Below, one piece after another: positions 11,698 to 23,372 of a DNA stretch of 64,000 bases. Source of the DNA: Luidia sarsii. Its lineage: Eukaryota > Echinodermata > Asteroidea > Paxillosida > Luidiidae. Numbering within the stretch: position 1 is the first letter of the stretch; every line of letters begins with the position of its first letter. Under the pieces are notes generated by a model. The model did no database searches and was not told where the DNA came from. It saw only the letters and a program-made list of their open reading frames with translations. The translations under genes and the position numbers were made by a program. The stretch is from assembly GCA_949987565.1 (NCBI GenBank), contig OX465109.1, forward strand, positions 9,462,627 through 9,526,626, given 5' to 3'.

Positions 11698-12056
11698 TTA
11701 TTAAGAATATTGGTACAAGTCAAAAGATTGCCACAGTTTGTGTGTCAAACCATTAAACATTCCAAAAAAAGAAAGGTTTTAGCTCAAATAGTAATCTGAG
11801 AAAGTAGAAAAGGGCCAAAACCGTCATAGTTTTCGCACCATTCTGTAGTGTAAGAAACAGCTTATTACTAGCGAGTAATAAACTATTTGTCGATGTTATG
11901 TTTGAGTGAATATTTCTCGAGAAGTACAGCATCCAAGACCGTAGGACTTCAACATGGGAATTATATTACGACCATCTACAAACTGTGTAAATATGAAGGA
12001 AATCTGTGGACATCGATGTTTTCCGATCTTCCCAATGTTGTATAGGGCCAGTGTTT
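11698..12056 (-). mobile_element. TTAA-type element family A, minus orientation
   Basis: Shares ACTGTGTAAAT, GGAAATCTGTGGACATCGAT and CTTCCCAATGTTGTATAGGGCC with the copies at 29706-30078 and 38980-39298. Its ends resemble AGGCCCAATACAACATTGG, which in the best copies is flanked by TTAA. Confidence 0.75.
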
Positions 12057-12458
12057 CTCCATCCTTTGACCCATCGCTGGTTTGGTTTTAAAAACATGCC
12101 ATGCGTCTGAAGTGTTATGACAATAATCTGCCGGGGAAAGATTTGCCTACTGATAAAAAGCCGAGTATTATTTTGGGAAAGTGCACTGAAGAATGTCACA
12201 TGATAACAATGGCTTTCCAGCAAGGTTATCCCAAGGTTTTAAAAGTTTGAGCGAGCAGACAACTGATAATTTCCATAATGAACGTGTTTGGTGTGTTGTG
12301 AACTTGCTAGCTTGATACAAATCGATATTCTGTGGGTCGTAAATCGGATAGGGAATGATTCTATGAGCAGACTGTGATAATCCATGGCGAAATTATCGTT
12401 ACCGAACACTATTGCCTAGAAGTGAAGGTTTTGACTATGCTTGAATAAGGCTGTTGTC

Positions 12459-12839
12459 TTAAAGCCCCTACACAACATTGGTCGAGGTCAAAGAATAACA
12501 TCCATACGTTGTCTGATCTAACATATGCATGAAATAGCACACCTGTGAAAATTACAGCTCAATCCGCCAACCAACAGAACCAACAGAAAATCGTGAATAC
12601 CGCTACATTTGTTTCGCGAAAATGCAGCATTCGACGCCGTACTGTTCCGGAAAAATAGTTTAGATCTCGGTGAGACGTAAACAATTTCTTTTACTCATTT
12701 CTCCCAAAATACAACATCTTAGGCAGAAATATTTCAGTGAGAGGTTTCTACTATAACCATCTTTCAAACTGTATAAGTTTCATGTAAATCTGTGAACATT
12801 AATTTTCTGTTTTTCGATCTTACCAATGTTGTGTAATGT
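12459..12839 (+). mobile_element. TTAA-type element family B
   Basis: Left end TTAAAGCCCCTACACAACATTGG, right end CTTACCAATGTTGTGTA. Homologous to the complete copy at 34380-34757. It runs directly into a family A copy at 12840. Confidence 0.85.
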
Positions 12840-13157
12840 GTATACAACATTGGTAAAGGTCGCAGGTTTAGCGTTGTTTCTATGTTAAACCATTAAACAC
12901 ACCCATCAATCAACACAGTAACGTTTTTAGCTCAAACGATAATCTGAGAAAGGAGAAAAGGGCAAAAAACCGTCACTTTTTTGCACCGCACATAATGAGA
13001 TGATTGGATTTGTAAATAGCCCCCTCATGGGTTTTTAACAGACCGTAAGATCTCAGCATGAGGATTCTATCATGACCATCTACAAACTGTGTAAATTAGA
13101 AGGAAATCTATGTACGTTGATGTTTTACTATCTTCCCAATGTTGTATTGGGCCTTTG
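12840..13157 (-). mobile_element. TTAA-type element family A, abutting family B
   Basis: Begins TACAACATTGGTAAAGG and ends CCCAATGTTGTATTGGGCC; reverse-complement orientation to the 29706 copy. Possibly a composite with the preceding family B element. Confidence 0.8.
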
Positions 13158-14430
13158 AACCCACTGAATATAAATAGGCCTATATAACCAAATCTTTTTT
13201 TATACTAAAATTTAATAGCAGGACACATTAGGCCTAGGTCAGTACAGGTGTAGGGCTAAAGTTTTCGATTACATGTAGGCCTAATCAGCGTTGCCACTGC
13301 TTGAAAGATCCTTCAAGATCTAGAAAGATTGAGACCCATCTTGAAAACTAGAAAAAAAATCTGAAAAAGCCATAAAGCTTGAAAGATTTCCCCAAAATGC
13401 AAAAATAGTATTAGTATAGTATTATGCATATTAATAGTATTATGCAGAATATTATTTATATTTTCAATTACTTTTTTTAATTTAGCGTTGGGGCGCCATA
13501 CTTACGGTCACACCATGGAGCTATCCTTCCTCCATGCTTTAAGTAGGTCAGACGTCTTGCTTCTAGCCATGTGCCTTGAGAGTTCGCTATATTATGTAAT
13601 GTGTATAGTACCCAACTCATCTGCTTCGCTGTACAACGTACAGTGCAAGTCCGTGCAAAATTTAAGTTTACACTAGTGTGTGTACTGATTTAAATAGGCT
13701 TGAAAGATCTCGAATGATTTTGGATGCTGATCTTGAAAGAAATTTAAAACACGAGTGGTCACAGTGGGCCTACTTTGTATACACAGGAAACGAGAATTGG
13801 AATACACGTACATAGTCATTGTCGACGTTTTAATTATCTCTCGTCTCTCAGGAGATAATTACTCCGATTTGGCTCCTTAATTAGCGCTTACGAAATAAAG
13901 ACAGGATCTGTCAAATCCCCGTGCATTACTTACCGGAAAATCCTGGCACAAGTTCTTGACTTTTCAAGGGTTTCGCGGGCAGGAGAGCTGGACATCTTCT
14001 TCCGAACTTCCTTTTTTTCGCAGCGCCCTCAAGAGTTGAAAACGAGCGGCAACAACAACACACAAATGGATAAGCATGCAACGTTTTCCCCAGTGATTTT
14101 CCTCGCCGAAATTCAGAGTCCACATTATTTGTTTGTAGGGCCGCTAGCCCAATTGCGTTTTCTGTTCTGTGGGAGTAATTAAATCAGTTCAGCCTCCGGT
14201 GTAATAATAATACAGTAGATATGTTTTTTTTTGTCTGTTGAAAACAATATCTTAATCAGAGTGTCAATAAACTATTTTTCGTGAGAATTTTGTCAATGCC
14301 AGCTCGTAATTATAGATAAGGGCCCCTATTGCTTCCACTGTAATTTAATATCAAGGTATTGGCACTAACTACAGTATGTACAAAAAATTAATCCTTTGAT
14401 AGGGAATAATGTAAAATTCGAACTCCAGAA
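13158..14430. other. No gene recognised
   Basis: AT-rich; short open frames at 13488-13676 (+) and 14123-13926 (-) have no recognisable domain and no supporting splice structure. Confidence 0.45.
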
Positions 14431-15776
14431 AAAATGTGAACCGGCACAGTGACATGAGGAATATCCCACCAAAACACTTTTCGAGTAAACAACGCCTGTA
14501 GTCAAAGTATCTTCTCAATTTGATAAAAAACATTTTTTTTTTTTTTTTCGGAAAGTTAATGTATTGGAGGATATTATGTCCAAAGGATTTTTCCGAAATC
14601 CGTTTCTAAATGTTGAAAGTATTTATGTACTGTTTTCATGAACATGTAAAGTTCCTGCCTTTTTGAATGGCCGCTTTCGAGGAGTTAAAATGGTGCTGCT
14701 AAATTGTGTCTGGTACCAAATGAACGAGCGAAGTCCCCTTGTACTATTTACAACAAAGTTCACACGGAAATAATTTTGATACCATTTGAAAGCTAATTGT
14801 ATACTCATTAGAAAATCTCAAAATCTCAAAAGTGGGGGTTATTCCTCATTATGCTGGTGCCAAGTGACCAATTTAGTGTAAGATGAGCTGAAAATATTAT
14901 CATTTATTAGCATGTATTAACTGTTTTAAGAGATTTTTGGAGATCGCCCTACGGGTCCTGAGTCAAGAGTATCAACAATTTGAAATGCATCTTGAGTTTG
15001 TCTATAATTATATGTGACCCGGCACAGCATAATGAAGAATAACCCCACTTTTGAGATTTTGAGGTTTTCTAATGATGTGAAAGAGTATACCATTAGCTTC
15101 CAAATGATATCCAAATATAATATCCTCTAATACTTAAAATTTCCGAAAATACAAAAAAAGCAAATTTATTTGTAATCGAATTGGGCAGATACTTTAACTT
15201 CAGGCGTTGTTTACTCAAAAAGTGTTTGGTGGGATATTCCTCATGTCGTTGTGCCGGGTCACATATTTGGCACAAGACATTATTTTGTAATGACACGACG
15301 ATGAAAATACAATTGGTCGATCTAATATTATTTCTCTTCGTTGGAAGGTCCTAATAATTATTCTATATTTTTTTGTGAAGGTGCGATCAAATTCAATACA
15401 CTGTACTTATAACCTTCTTTGAAGGGAATTTATTTTGGAGAAAGAAAGATTAATTTCAAGAAAGCGATGGATATAATTATTCTGTGCTGTCAATTAATAT
15501 CTATTCTTGAACTGTTGTAGTGCACAAAGAGTAAAAAGTGATTTATTACAATGAATGGAATTCTCTTTTGAAATTCTCCTTGGAATTCTCCCTTCCTAGT
15601 TCATGCTTCTAAACAATTCCCTGTGATCTGGCCCTTTTAAAGAGGAATGTCAATTCATCTCCAGCCTTCCTGAGTTCCTTCCAATCTTCGTCCTTCCTTA
15701 GCACTTGGCCTAATCTAGAGTGGCTGTATAGCCTTGTTTTGGGCGAATTTACAAAAGACATTAAAAAGTGGTTCAA

Positions 15777-16023
15777 ATGTCACCCGGTACATCATAATGA
15801 GGAATAACCCCCATTTTTGAGATTTTGGGATTTTCTAATGATGTGAAAGACTGTATCATTAGCTTTCAAATGATATCAAAATTTTCTCGAATACATTAAC
15901 TTTCCGAAAATACAAAAAAAAAAGGATTTTTAATCGAATTGAGAAGATACTTTGACTTTAGACGTTGTTTACTCGAAAAGTGTTTTGGTGGGATATTCCT
16001 CATGTCGCTGTACCGGGTCACAA
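15777..16023. mobile_element. TGACCCGG-ended inverted-repeat element
   Basis: ~247 bp with ends TGTCACCCGGTACATCATAATG and its near reverse complement (CTGTACCGGGTCACA). Similar copies are at about 14432-14870, 15013-15262, 19965-20297, 20484-20740 and 21255-21501, so the duplicated block carries three per copy. Shared core: GAGATTTTG...TTAGCTTTCAAATGATATC. Confidence 0.85.
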
Positions 16024-16203
16024 ATGGATAAAGAAAACTAGTATTTAATATATACACAAGGGCACTGCAACTTCTACTTCGATCGTTGGCGACTCAAGCT
16101 TTCAGCTTCCTGTGCGATCGTCTCCGTTGATCCATAGGCCTTTGTCGTCCAAAACTGTCCAAGCGCGCTATCTTGCACGAAGTACTCTTTTGCGTTTCCT
16201 ATA

Positions 16204-16870
16204 GGCCCTTTTCCAAAACACGGTGTCCTGCCAAAAAGTGTCCCTGCCAAAATACTGTCCGCTCATTAGCATACTGATCGCTTAATGGTTAGCGTTAGGG
16301 ATAGAGTTAGGGTTAGGGTTTTGATTAGGATTAGGGTCGTTAGGGTTAGGGTTTGGATTAGGATTGGGATCGGGATTGGAATTAGGATTAGGATTAGGGT
16401 TAGGGTTAGGGTTGTTTGGGTTAGGGTTAGCGTTACGGTTACAGTTAGGGTCAAACGGTGCCAAAGTGCCCAACGTTGCGTGTGTTAGGCCAGCAACCAT
16501 ACACAATGCGACATACGTGTGTAGTGCGCAACCATACCCCAACCGCGGTGGTTGAATTTCATACGTATTGGACCAATCAACGATCAGTATGCTAATGAGC
16601 GGACACTATTGCAGGGGACACTATTTGGCATGACACCGGCTTAGGCTTTGGCTCCGGCTTCGTCTCTGTTATCCAAAAGATGAAATCACAAGTTGGAGTT
16701 CTTTGTTGGGATTGAAGCTTTGGATTCTTTTTTTTTCTTCAAAACGCATGATATTAAAACAACGAAGCCAAAGTTCTCCCAATGTCATGCCTTGTACTTA
16801 AAAATGGATGAAAGAACACGAGATAAAGCCAGAGCCTGATCGAGCCTAAGCCGGGTTTTGGAAAAGGGCC
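16204..16870. mobile_element. Outer GGGCCC...AAGCCCGG inverted-repeat element, interrupted (copy 1)
   Basis: Ends GGCCCTTTTCCAAAACACGG and CCGGGTTTTGGAAAAGGGCC. An intact ~242 bp relative without the insert lies at 60867-61108, showing that 16224-16635 is a later insertion. Confidence 0.8.
16224..16635. mobile_element. Inner TGTC...GACA element carrying telomere-like repeats (copy 1)
   Basis: ~412 bp element with ~55 bp imperfect terminal repeats: CATTAGCATACTGATCG on the left, CGATCAGTATGCTAATGAG on the right. The interior (16290-16455) is a degenerate (TTAGGG)n-type array with TTAGGA and TTGGGA variants. Confidence 0.85.
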
Positions 16871-17198
16871 CTTATCGTAATTTTACAATGACGTCTTTTC
16901 ACCGTTCAAGTACTTTGTATGTCACTTCATTCTAAGCAGTTTCTTTCGAGAACCCACCACACATCATGAATCGGTCCATCTTTCTGAATTACGAATAACT
17001 TCTTAAAAATCAACAAAAATGTGTATGATTATAACTTCTCAAATTGCTCTGAGAAGAGAGAAAAATCAGAGAAATGTCGCTAGAGTCAGCAGGATAAAAT
17101 GCTTTGAATTCGTTCTATCTACGCACGAAATTAGTAATTTTCCTATCAAAACGATTTGAAATTGGTTTACGCACAACACTCCGAATCAAAGAAAATGG

Positions 17199-17894
17199 TT
17201 ATTCGTACTCGTAGTAGGCGCAGTTCTGCGTGACGTTGAAGTATGCACTGTCGACATCAGAAGCGGTGACGCCGTTGAGTTGGCACATGTCTCCCTTCAG
17301 GTTGAAGGAGCGGCAGGTCGGGTCTCGCGAGCAGGCGATGCAGCACCGCACGGGGATCCTGGCGGGGAATTCGGTCAGGGTGTGGTCGGCGAGACAACGC
17401 GGGGGCTGGCCGCGGGGGATGGCCGAGCAGGTCAGGTTCGGAGTAGGAGCCTGCGATGCGGCTGGCACCTGGCACATGATTCGCCTGGCATAACTGCACG
17501 GCTTGCCTCGCCACTTTCCCTGTTGGTTGAGCACCATTTCGGCACAGTCGCCTCTTTTGGTGTTGCCGTTCCAGTTGTCGTAGCCGCTCGGATCGTCGCA
17601 GTCCCACTGATCGTTCTCGAAGTGGCAGCGGAGCCATATGTCGGTGACGCCGCGCCCCCTATGGCCCGGCAACAATATCTGGTAGAAAAAGTCGTTCTCC
17701 TCCTGGCTTCGAGGCTGGGCCAGGTCCCCTCCCATGCTCTTGCAAAGCTTTCTGCCGTCAGACCACGATCGCTTTTTGTTGATCAGGTAGCAATTCCCGC
17801 CGTGGTAGATCCATTTGGAGGTCGGGCAGCTGATGCGTAAGGCCGTCACAATCTGCTGGCCCAGCGTCAAGAGTATCAGCAGCGTGGTGCGCAT
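17199..17894 (-). CDS. Secreted C-type lectin-like + PAN/Apple-like protein, copy 1
   Basis: 231 residues, no intron in the CDS. Residues 1-18 are a hydrophobic signal peptide (MRTTLLILLTLG...), so secretion is predicted. Residues 23-142 form a C-type lectin domain: opening C23/WIYHGGNCYLI (C35), then the closing C117, C133 and C141 pattern with WNG at 108-110. The usual EPN/QPD sugar-specificity triplet is replaced by NTK (111-113) and the WND triplet by WRG (128-130), so classical Ca-dependent sugar binding is doubtful. Residues ~153-231 are Cys-rich (CCIACSRDPTCRSFNL) and resemble a PAN/Apple domain. Sequons at N153 and in FNVT near the C-terminus. Differs from the copy at 22677-23372 by five residues, all in the lectin half. 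Ligand and role unknown; defence or adhesion would be inference. Confidence 0.9.
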   Translation of the reverse strand: MRTTLLILLTLGQQIVTALRISCPTSKWIYHGGNCYLINKKRSWSDGRKLCKSMGGDLAQPRSQEENDFFYQILLPGHRGRGVTDIWLRCHFENDQWDCDDPSGYDNWNGNTKRGDCAEMVLNQQGKWRGKPCSYARRIMCQVPAASQAPTPNLTCSAIPRGQPPRCLADHTLTEFPARIPVRCCIACSRDPTCRSFNLKGDMCQLNGVTASDVDSAYFNVTQNCAYYEYE

Positions 17895-18903
17895 GGTGGC
17901 TCGGCGATTTGTCTCAGTAGATAGCCGATTAATTGTCCCCGCTGTAAAGGCTTTGAGGAATCTGATGAGGTCTGTGCGGAGCCACCGATTTCACAGGTGA
18001 ACGCCTGGTGCGCGATGCGGTATAGGAGCTGAAAATAATGAGAACTGATCGTACAGGATGCATGGGCTGTAGGTCGGCCAGTCCCTCGATACCTTTCGTG
18101 GGCGTGGAGTCACGTCAGTCACTATGGAGGTTGAAGAAATAAAGGCTTAGGCTCGGACTAAGGCTTCGGTCATATTTCTCATACCCGTATATGTCATATG
18201 GGCATCTAAAAACAAGCGTTTGGCCCCAGTTTTTCGATGAATACTCCGTACGTACTTATCAAGCCAACAAACCTTCAATTTTCGGAGACAAACCACAAAC
18301 TCGATTTTCATGTTTTGCCTGAGACGGAAGACGAAGCCTGAGCTCGAGCCTGGTCGACGGATTCACAAAGGGCCTTTGTTTGTGGTGGGACTGTGGTACA
18401 CGGTAATACAATGGCCGTGTCCACAATCACGTGCGCACCACTCGACGCGACACAGGATATTAAAACCAGTACAATAATACGAGTGACAGGCTAGAAGTTA
18501 TGACCATACCAATTCAATTTTTCATTATCATTAATTTCAGAGTGTGGGCCCATCAAAATACAATGATTATCATAATGTAAGAAGCGAGAGGGTAATAATT
18601 GTTTAAAAATACCTGATGCTGCATCTTTTCCCTTCCTTCTGTTCTGATCCATTTGCCTCGCAGCAAAAGGTTTTGAGAAATACTAATATTTAAGGAATAC
18701 GATTTAAGAAATCGTATTTCTGTCCTGTCAATGTGTCCTTTTCATTAAATAATGTACATGCAGAGCAAACTTGTGCAGTACCTATATAGATCCGGGCGCG
18801 AACCAAACGGACTTTCCAATGAAGTTCGAAAAACTTCTAACTTCGACAGTGGTAATGGAAGAAATTTTCCATTCAGTTGTCAATTACCTAAATCTCAAAA
18901 TGT

Positions 18904-18981
18904 AGTGGGCCTGACGTTTCGATCCTAGCAGGACCTTTCTCAAAGAAAGGTCCTGCTAGGGCCGAAACGTCAGGCCCACTA
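18904..18981. mobile_element. Family R hairpin in duplication copy 1
   Basis: Near-perfect inverted repeat of AGTGGGCCTGACGTTTCGAT...CCTGCTAGG with almost no loop (one mismatch at GGGCCG). The corresponding hairpin in copy 2 is at 24390-24473. Confidence 0.85.
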
Positions 18982-19383
18982 ACGTAAATTTTGGGATTTA
19001 GGCTCTATGTATTGCAGGTCCTTTTAGTCAGTGACAAAGATACTAGAGAGGTCTAGTATCTTTGTCAGTGAGCAGTTTGCAACAGTTTTTGTGTGAATTA
19101 ACAGACTTCAGTTGTCAATTCCATGTATTGTATTGTCTGGCGTTTATATCACGTGAAAGAGGAGGGCTTCTGTGAGCGCCAGTTCTTTATTGACTTTGAA
19201 CGAGATGACTGCCAAGCTCCAGGCCTCTATTAGGCCCTATGTGGTTTTCGTCGCTGCTGAGCAAAAAAAATAAGTGCAACGGTGTTTAATTGGCTGGTCT
19301 CGAAACATGACGGTTGCTTACCGGCATCAGTTGAACCTGTTGTTTCTTCTGGTTGCTATGCAACTAATGGGGTTTTATTATCT

Positions 19384-19870
19384 CTCGCTCGCTGTCTCTC
19401 TCTCTCTCCCTCTCCTTCACTCATGCACCTTTTTCCCCTCTCTATCTCTGCCTCTCTCACCAACTCTGCATTCCTTCCTCTCTGTCTCTGCCTGTCCCTC
19501 ACCCACTATGCCCCTTCTCTGTCTCTTCTTCTCTCTCACCCACTCTGCCACCTCTCTGTCTCTGCCTCCCTCTCTCTCTCTTTCTCTCTCTATCTCTCTT
19601 TCTCTCTTCCTCTCTCTCTCTCTCTCCCTCTCTCTATATCTCTCTATTTCTTTCTCTCTCCCTCCCTTCCCCCCTCTCTCTCTTCCTCTCTCCCCCTCTC
19701 CCTGCCTCCCTCCCTCTCTCTCTTCCCTCTCCCTCTCCCCCTCCCCCCTCTCTCCCTCTCCCCCTCCCCCTCTCTCCCCCTCTCTCTCTCTCTCTCCCTC
19801 CCCCTCTCTCTTCCTCTCTCCCTTTCTGCCTCCCCTCTCCATCTCTCTCTCTCTCCCACTCCCTCCCCTT
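19384..19870. repeat. CT-rich polypyrimidine tract (copy 1)
   Basis: ~490 bp of CTCTCT/CCCTCT. Gives Ser/Leu/Pro or Arg/Glu/Gly spurious frames; no gene. Confidence 0.97.
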
Positions 19871-21681
19871 TTTTTCATATTACTCTACTAATTCATTTAA
19901 AAGTATAGACACAAATAAGAACAGACATCATTATCATACAATATTAGATTTGAAAAAAACAATTTTTTTTTCTTTTTCGGAAAGTTAATGTATTGGAGGA
20001 TATTATGTCCAAAGGATTTTTCCGAAATCCGTTTCTAAATGTTGAAAGTATTTATGTACTGTTTTCATGAACATGTAAAATTCCTGCCTTTTTGAATGGC
20101 CGCTTTCGAGGAGTTAGAATGGTGCTGCTAAATTGTGTCTGGTACCAAATGAACGAGCGAAGTCCCCTTGTACTATTTACAACAAAGTTCACACGGAAAT
20201 AATTTTGATACCATTTGAAAGCTAATTGTATACTCATTAGAAAATCTCAAAATCTCAAAAGTGGGGGTTATTCCTCATTATGCTGTGCCGGGTCACAAAT
20301 GTTCAGCGCTCCGGCCTGACAGATAAGGTTATTATCATTTCAGTAACCAATTTAGTGTAAGATGAGCTGAAAATATTATCATTTATTAGCATGTATTAAC
20401 TGTTTTAAGGGATTTTCGGAGATCGCCCTACGGGTCCTGAGTCAAGAGTATCAACAATTTGAAATGCATCTTGAGTTTGTCTATAGTGACCCGGCACAGC
20501 ATAATGAAGAATAACCCCACTTTTGAGATTTCGAGGTTTTCTAATGATGTGAAAGAGTATACCATTAGCTTTCAAATTTTTAGTGATATCCAAATATAAT
20601 ATCCTCTAATACTTAAAATTTCCGAAAATACAAAAAAAGCAAATTTATTTGTAATCGAATTGGGCAGATACTTTAACTTCAGGCGTTGTTTACTCAAAAA
20701 GTGTTTGGTGGGATATTCCTCATGTCGTTGTGCCGGGTCACATATTTGGCACAAGACATTATTTTATAATGACACGACGATGAAAATACAATTGGTCGAT
20801 CTAATATTATTTCTCTTCATTGGAAGGTCCTAATAATTATTCTATATTTTTTTGTGAAGGTGCGATCAAATTCAATACACTGTACTTATAACCTTCTTTG
20901 AAGGGAATTTATTTTGGAGAAACAAAGATTAATTTCAAGAAAGCGATGGATATAATTATTCTGTGCTGTCAATTAATATCTATTCTTGAACTGTTGTAGT
21001 GCACAAAGAGTAAAAAGTGATTTATTACAATGAATGGAATTCTCTTTTGAAATTCTCCTTGGAATTCTCCCTTCCTAGTTCATGCTTCTAAACAATTCCC
21101 TGTGATCTGGCCCTTTTAAAGAGGAATGTCAATTCATCTCCAGCCTTCCTGAGTTCCTTCCAATCTTCGTCCTTCCTTAGCACTTGGCCTAATCTAGAGT
21201 GGCTGTATAGCCTTGTTTTGGGCGAATTTACAAAAGACATTAAAAAGTGGTTCAAATGTCACCCGGTACATCATAATGAGGAATAACCCCCACTTTTGAG
21301 ATTTTGGGATTTTCTAATGATGTGAAAGACTGTATCATTAGCTTTCAAATGATATCAAAATTTTCTCGAATACATTAACTTTCCGAAAATACAAAAAAAA
21401 AGGATTTTTAATCGAATTGAGAAGATACTTTGACTTTAGACGTTGTTTACTCGAAAAGTGTTTTGGTGGGATATTCCTCATGTCGCTGTACCGGGTCACA
21501 AATGGATAAAGAAAACTAGTATTTAATATATACACAAGGGCACTGCAACTTCTACTTCGATCGTTGGCGACTCAAGCTTTCAGCTTCCTGTGCGATCGTC
21601 TCCGTTGATCCATAGGCCTTTGTCGTCCAAAACTGTCCAAGCGCGTTATCTTGCACGAAGTACTCTTTTACGTTTCCTATA

Positions 21682-22348
21682 GGCCCTTTTCCAAAACACG
21701 GTGTCCTGCCAAAAAGTGTCCCTGCCAAAATACTGTCCCCTCATTAGCATACTGATCGCTTAATGGTTAGCGTTAGGGATAGAGTTAGGGTTAGGGTTTT
21801 GATTAGGATTAGGGTCGTTAGGGTTAGGGTTTGGATTAGGATTGGGATTGGGATTGGAATTAGGATTAGGATTAGGGTTAGGGTTAGGGTTGTTTGGGTT
21901 AGGGTTAGCGTTACGGTTACAGTTAGGGTCAAACGGTGCCAAAGTGCCCAACGTTGCGTGTGTTAGGCCAGCAACCATACACAATGCGACATACGTGTGT
22001 AGTGCGCAACCATACCCCAACCGCGGTGGTTGAATTTCATACGTATTGGACCAATCAACGATCAGTATGCTAATGAGCGGACACTATTGCAGGGGACACT
22101 ATTTGGCATGACACCGGCTTAGGCTTTGGCTCCGGCTTCGTCTCTGTTATCCAAAAGATGAAATCACAAGTTGGAGTTCTTTGTTGGGATTGAAGCTTTG
22201 GATTCTTTTTTTTTCTTCAAAACGCATGATATTAAAACAACGAAGCCAAAGTTCTCCCAATGTCATGCCTTGTACTTAAAAATGGATGAAAGAACACGAG
22301 ATAAAGCCAGAGCCTGATCGAGCCTAAGCCGGGTTTTGGAAAAGGGCC
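21682..22348. mobile_element. Outer GGGCCC inverted-repeat element, interrupted (copy 2)
   Basis: Same structure as 16204-16870, so the insertion pre-dates the segmental duplication. Confidence 0.8.
21702..22113. mobile_element. Inner element with telomere-like repeats (copy 2)
   Basis: Same as 16224-16635; telomere-like array at about 21768-21933, differing by only a few bases. Confidence 0.85.
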
Positions 22349-22676
22349 CTTATCGTAATTTTACAATGACGTCTTTTCACCGTTCAAGTACTTTGTATGT
22401 CACTTTATTCTAAGCAGTTTCTTTCGAGAACCCACCACACATCATGAATCGGTCCATCTTTCTGAATTACGAATAACTTCTTAAAAATCAACAAAAATGT
22501 GTATGATTATAACTTCTCAAATTGCTCTGAGAAGAGAGAAAAATCAGAGAAATGTCGCTAGAGTCAGCAGGATAAAATGCTTTGAATTCGTTCTATCTAC
22601 GCACGAAATTAGTAATTTTCCTATCAAAACGATTTGAAATTGGTTTACGCACAACACTCCGAATCAAAGAAAATGG

Positions 22677-23372
22677 TTATTCGTACTCGTAGTAGGCGCA
22701 GTTCTGCGTGACGTTGAAGTATGCACTGTCGACATCAGAAGCGGTGACGCCGTTGAGTTGGCACATGTCTCCCTTCAGGTTGAAGGAGCGGCAGGTCGGG
22801 TCTCGCGAGCAGGCGATGCAGCACCGCACGGGGATCCTGGCGGGGAATTCGGTCAGGGTGTGGTCGGCGAGACAACGCGGGGGCTGGCCGCGGGGGATGG
22901 CCGAGCAGGTCAGGTTCGGAGTAGGAGCCTGCGATGCGGCTGGCACCTGGCACATGATTCGCCTGGCATAACTGCACGGCCTGCCTCGCCACTTTCCCAG
23001 TTGGTTGAGCACCATTTCGGCGCAATCGCCTCTTTTGGTGTTGCCGTTCCAGTTGTCGTAGCCGCTCGGATCGTCGCAGTCCCACTGATCGTTCTCGAAG
23101 TGGCAGCGGAGCCATATGTCGGTGACGCCGCGCCCGCTATGGCCCGGCAACAATATCTGGTAGAAAAAGTCGTTCTCCTCCTGGCTTCGAGGCTGGGCTA
23201 GGTCCCCTCCCATGCTCTGGCAAAGCTTTCTGCCGTCAGACCACGGTCGCTTCTTGTTGATCAGGTAGCAATTCCCGCCGTGGTAGATCCATTTGGAGGT
23301 TGGGCAGCTGATGCGTAAGGCCGTCACAATCTGCTGGCCCAGCGTCAAGAGTATCAGCAGCGTGGTGCGCAT
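22677..23372 (-). CDS. Secreted C-type lectin-like + PAN/Apple-like protein, copy 2
   Basis: 231 residues, intronless, same architecture as the copy at 17199-17894: signal peptide 1-18, C-type lectin domain 23-142 without intact EPN or WND triplets, PAN/Apple-like domain ~153-231. Relative to copy 1: P43 for S, Q52 for K, S79 for R, L125 for Q, R131 for K. I count five silent differences too, all between codons 24 and 131; the PAN half is identical at the base level. A possible polyadenylation signal (AATAAA, minus strand, about 22403-22408) is ~270 bp past the stop; copy 1 has AATGAA there. Confidence 0.9.
   Translation of the reverse strand: MRTTLLILLTLGQQIVTALRISCPTSKWIYHGGNCYLINKKRPWSDGRKLCQSMGGDLAQPRSQEENDFFYQILLPGHSGRGVTDIWLRCHFENDQWDCDDPSGYDNWNGNTKRGDCAEMVLNQLGKWRGRPCSYARRIMCQVPAASQAPTPNLTCSAIPRGQPPRCLADHTLTEFPARIPVRCCIACSRDPTCRSFNLKGDMCQLNGVTASDVDSAYFNVTQNCAYYEYE

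Larger units (their letters stand above)
14532..19960. repeat. Tandem segmental duplication, copy 1 (~5.43 kb)
   Basis: Nearly identical to 19960-25462 in direct orientation. The copies share the lectin gene, nested inverted-repeat elements, telomere-like repeats, family R hairpin and CT tract in the same order. Offset is 5429 bp at the left edge and ~5478 bp from about 15 kb on, mainly because copy 2 has ~50 bp (about 20287-20340) that copy 1 lacks. Confidence 0.95.

Noticed and set aside
16266..16542. NPNPNP and TLTLTL frames, possible repetitive peptide or true telomere
   Set aside because: They are reading frames of degenerate TTAGGG-type repeats inside a transposon, present identically in both duplicated blocks.
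19274..19908. ~200-codon Ser/Leu/Pro and Arg/Glu frames (also 24755-25470)
   Set aside because: Polypyrimidine tract read in several frames; no domain.
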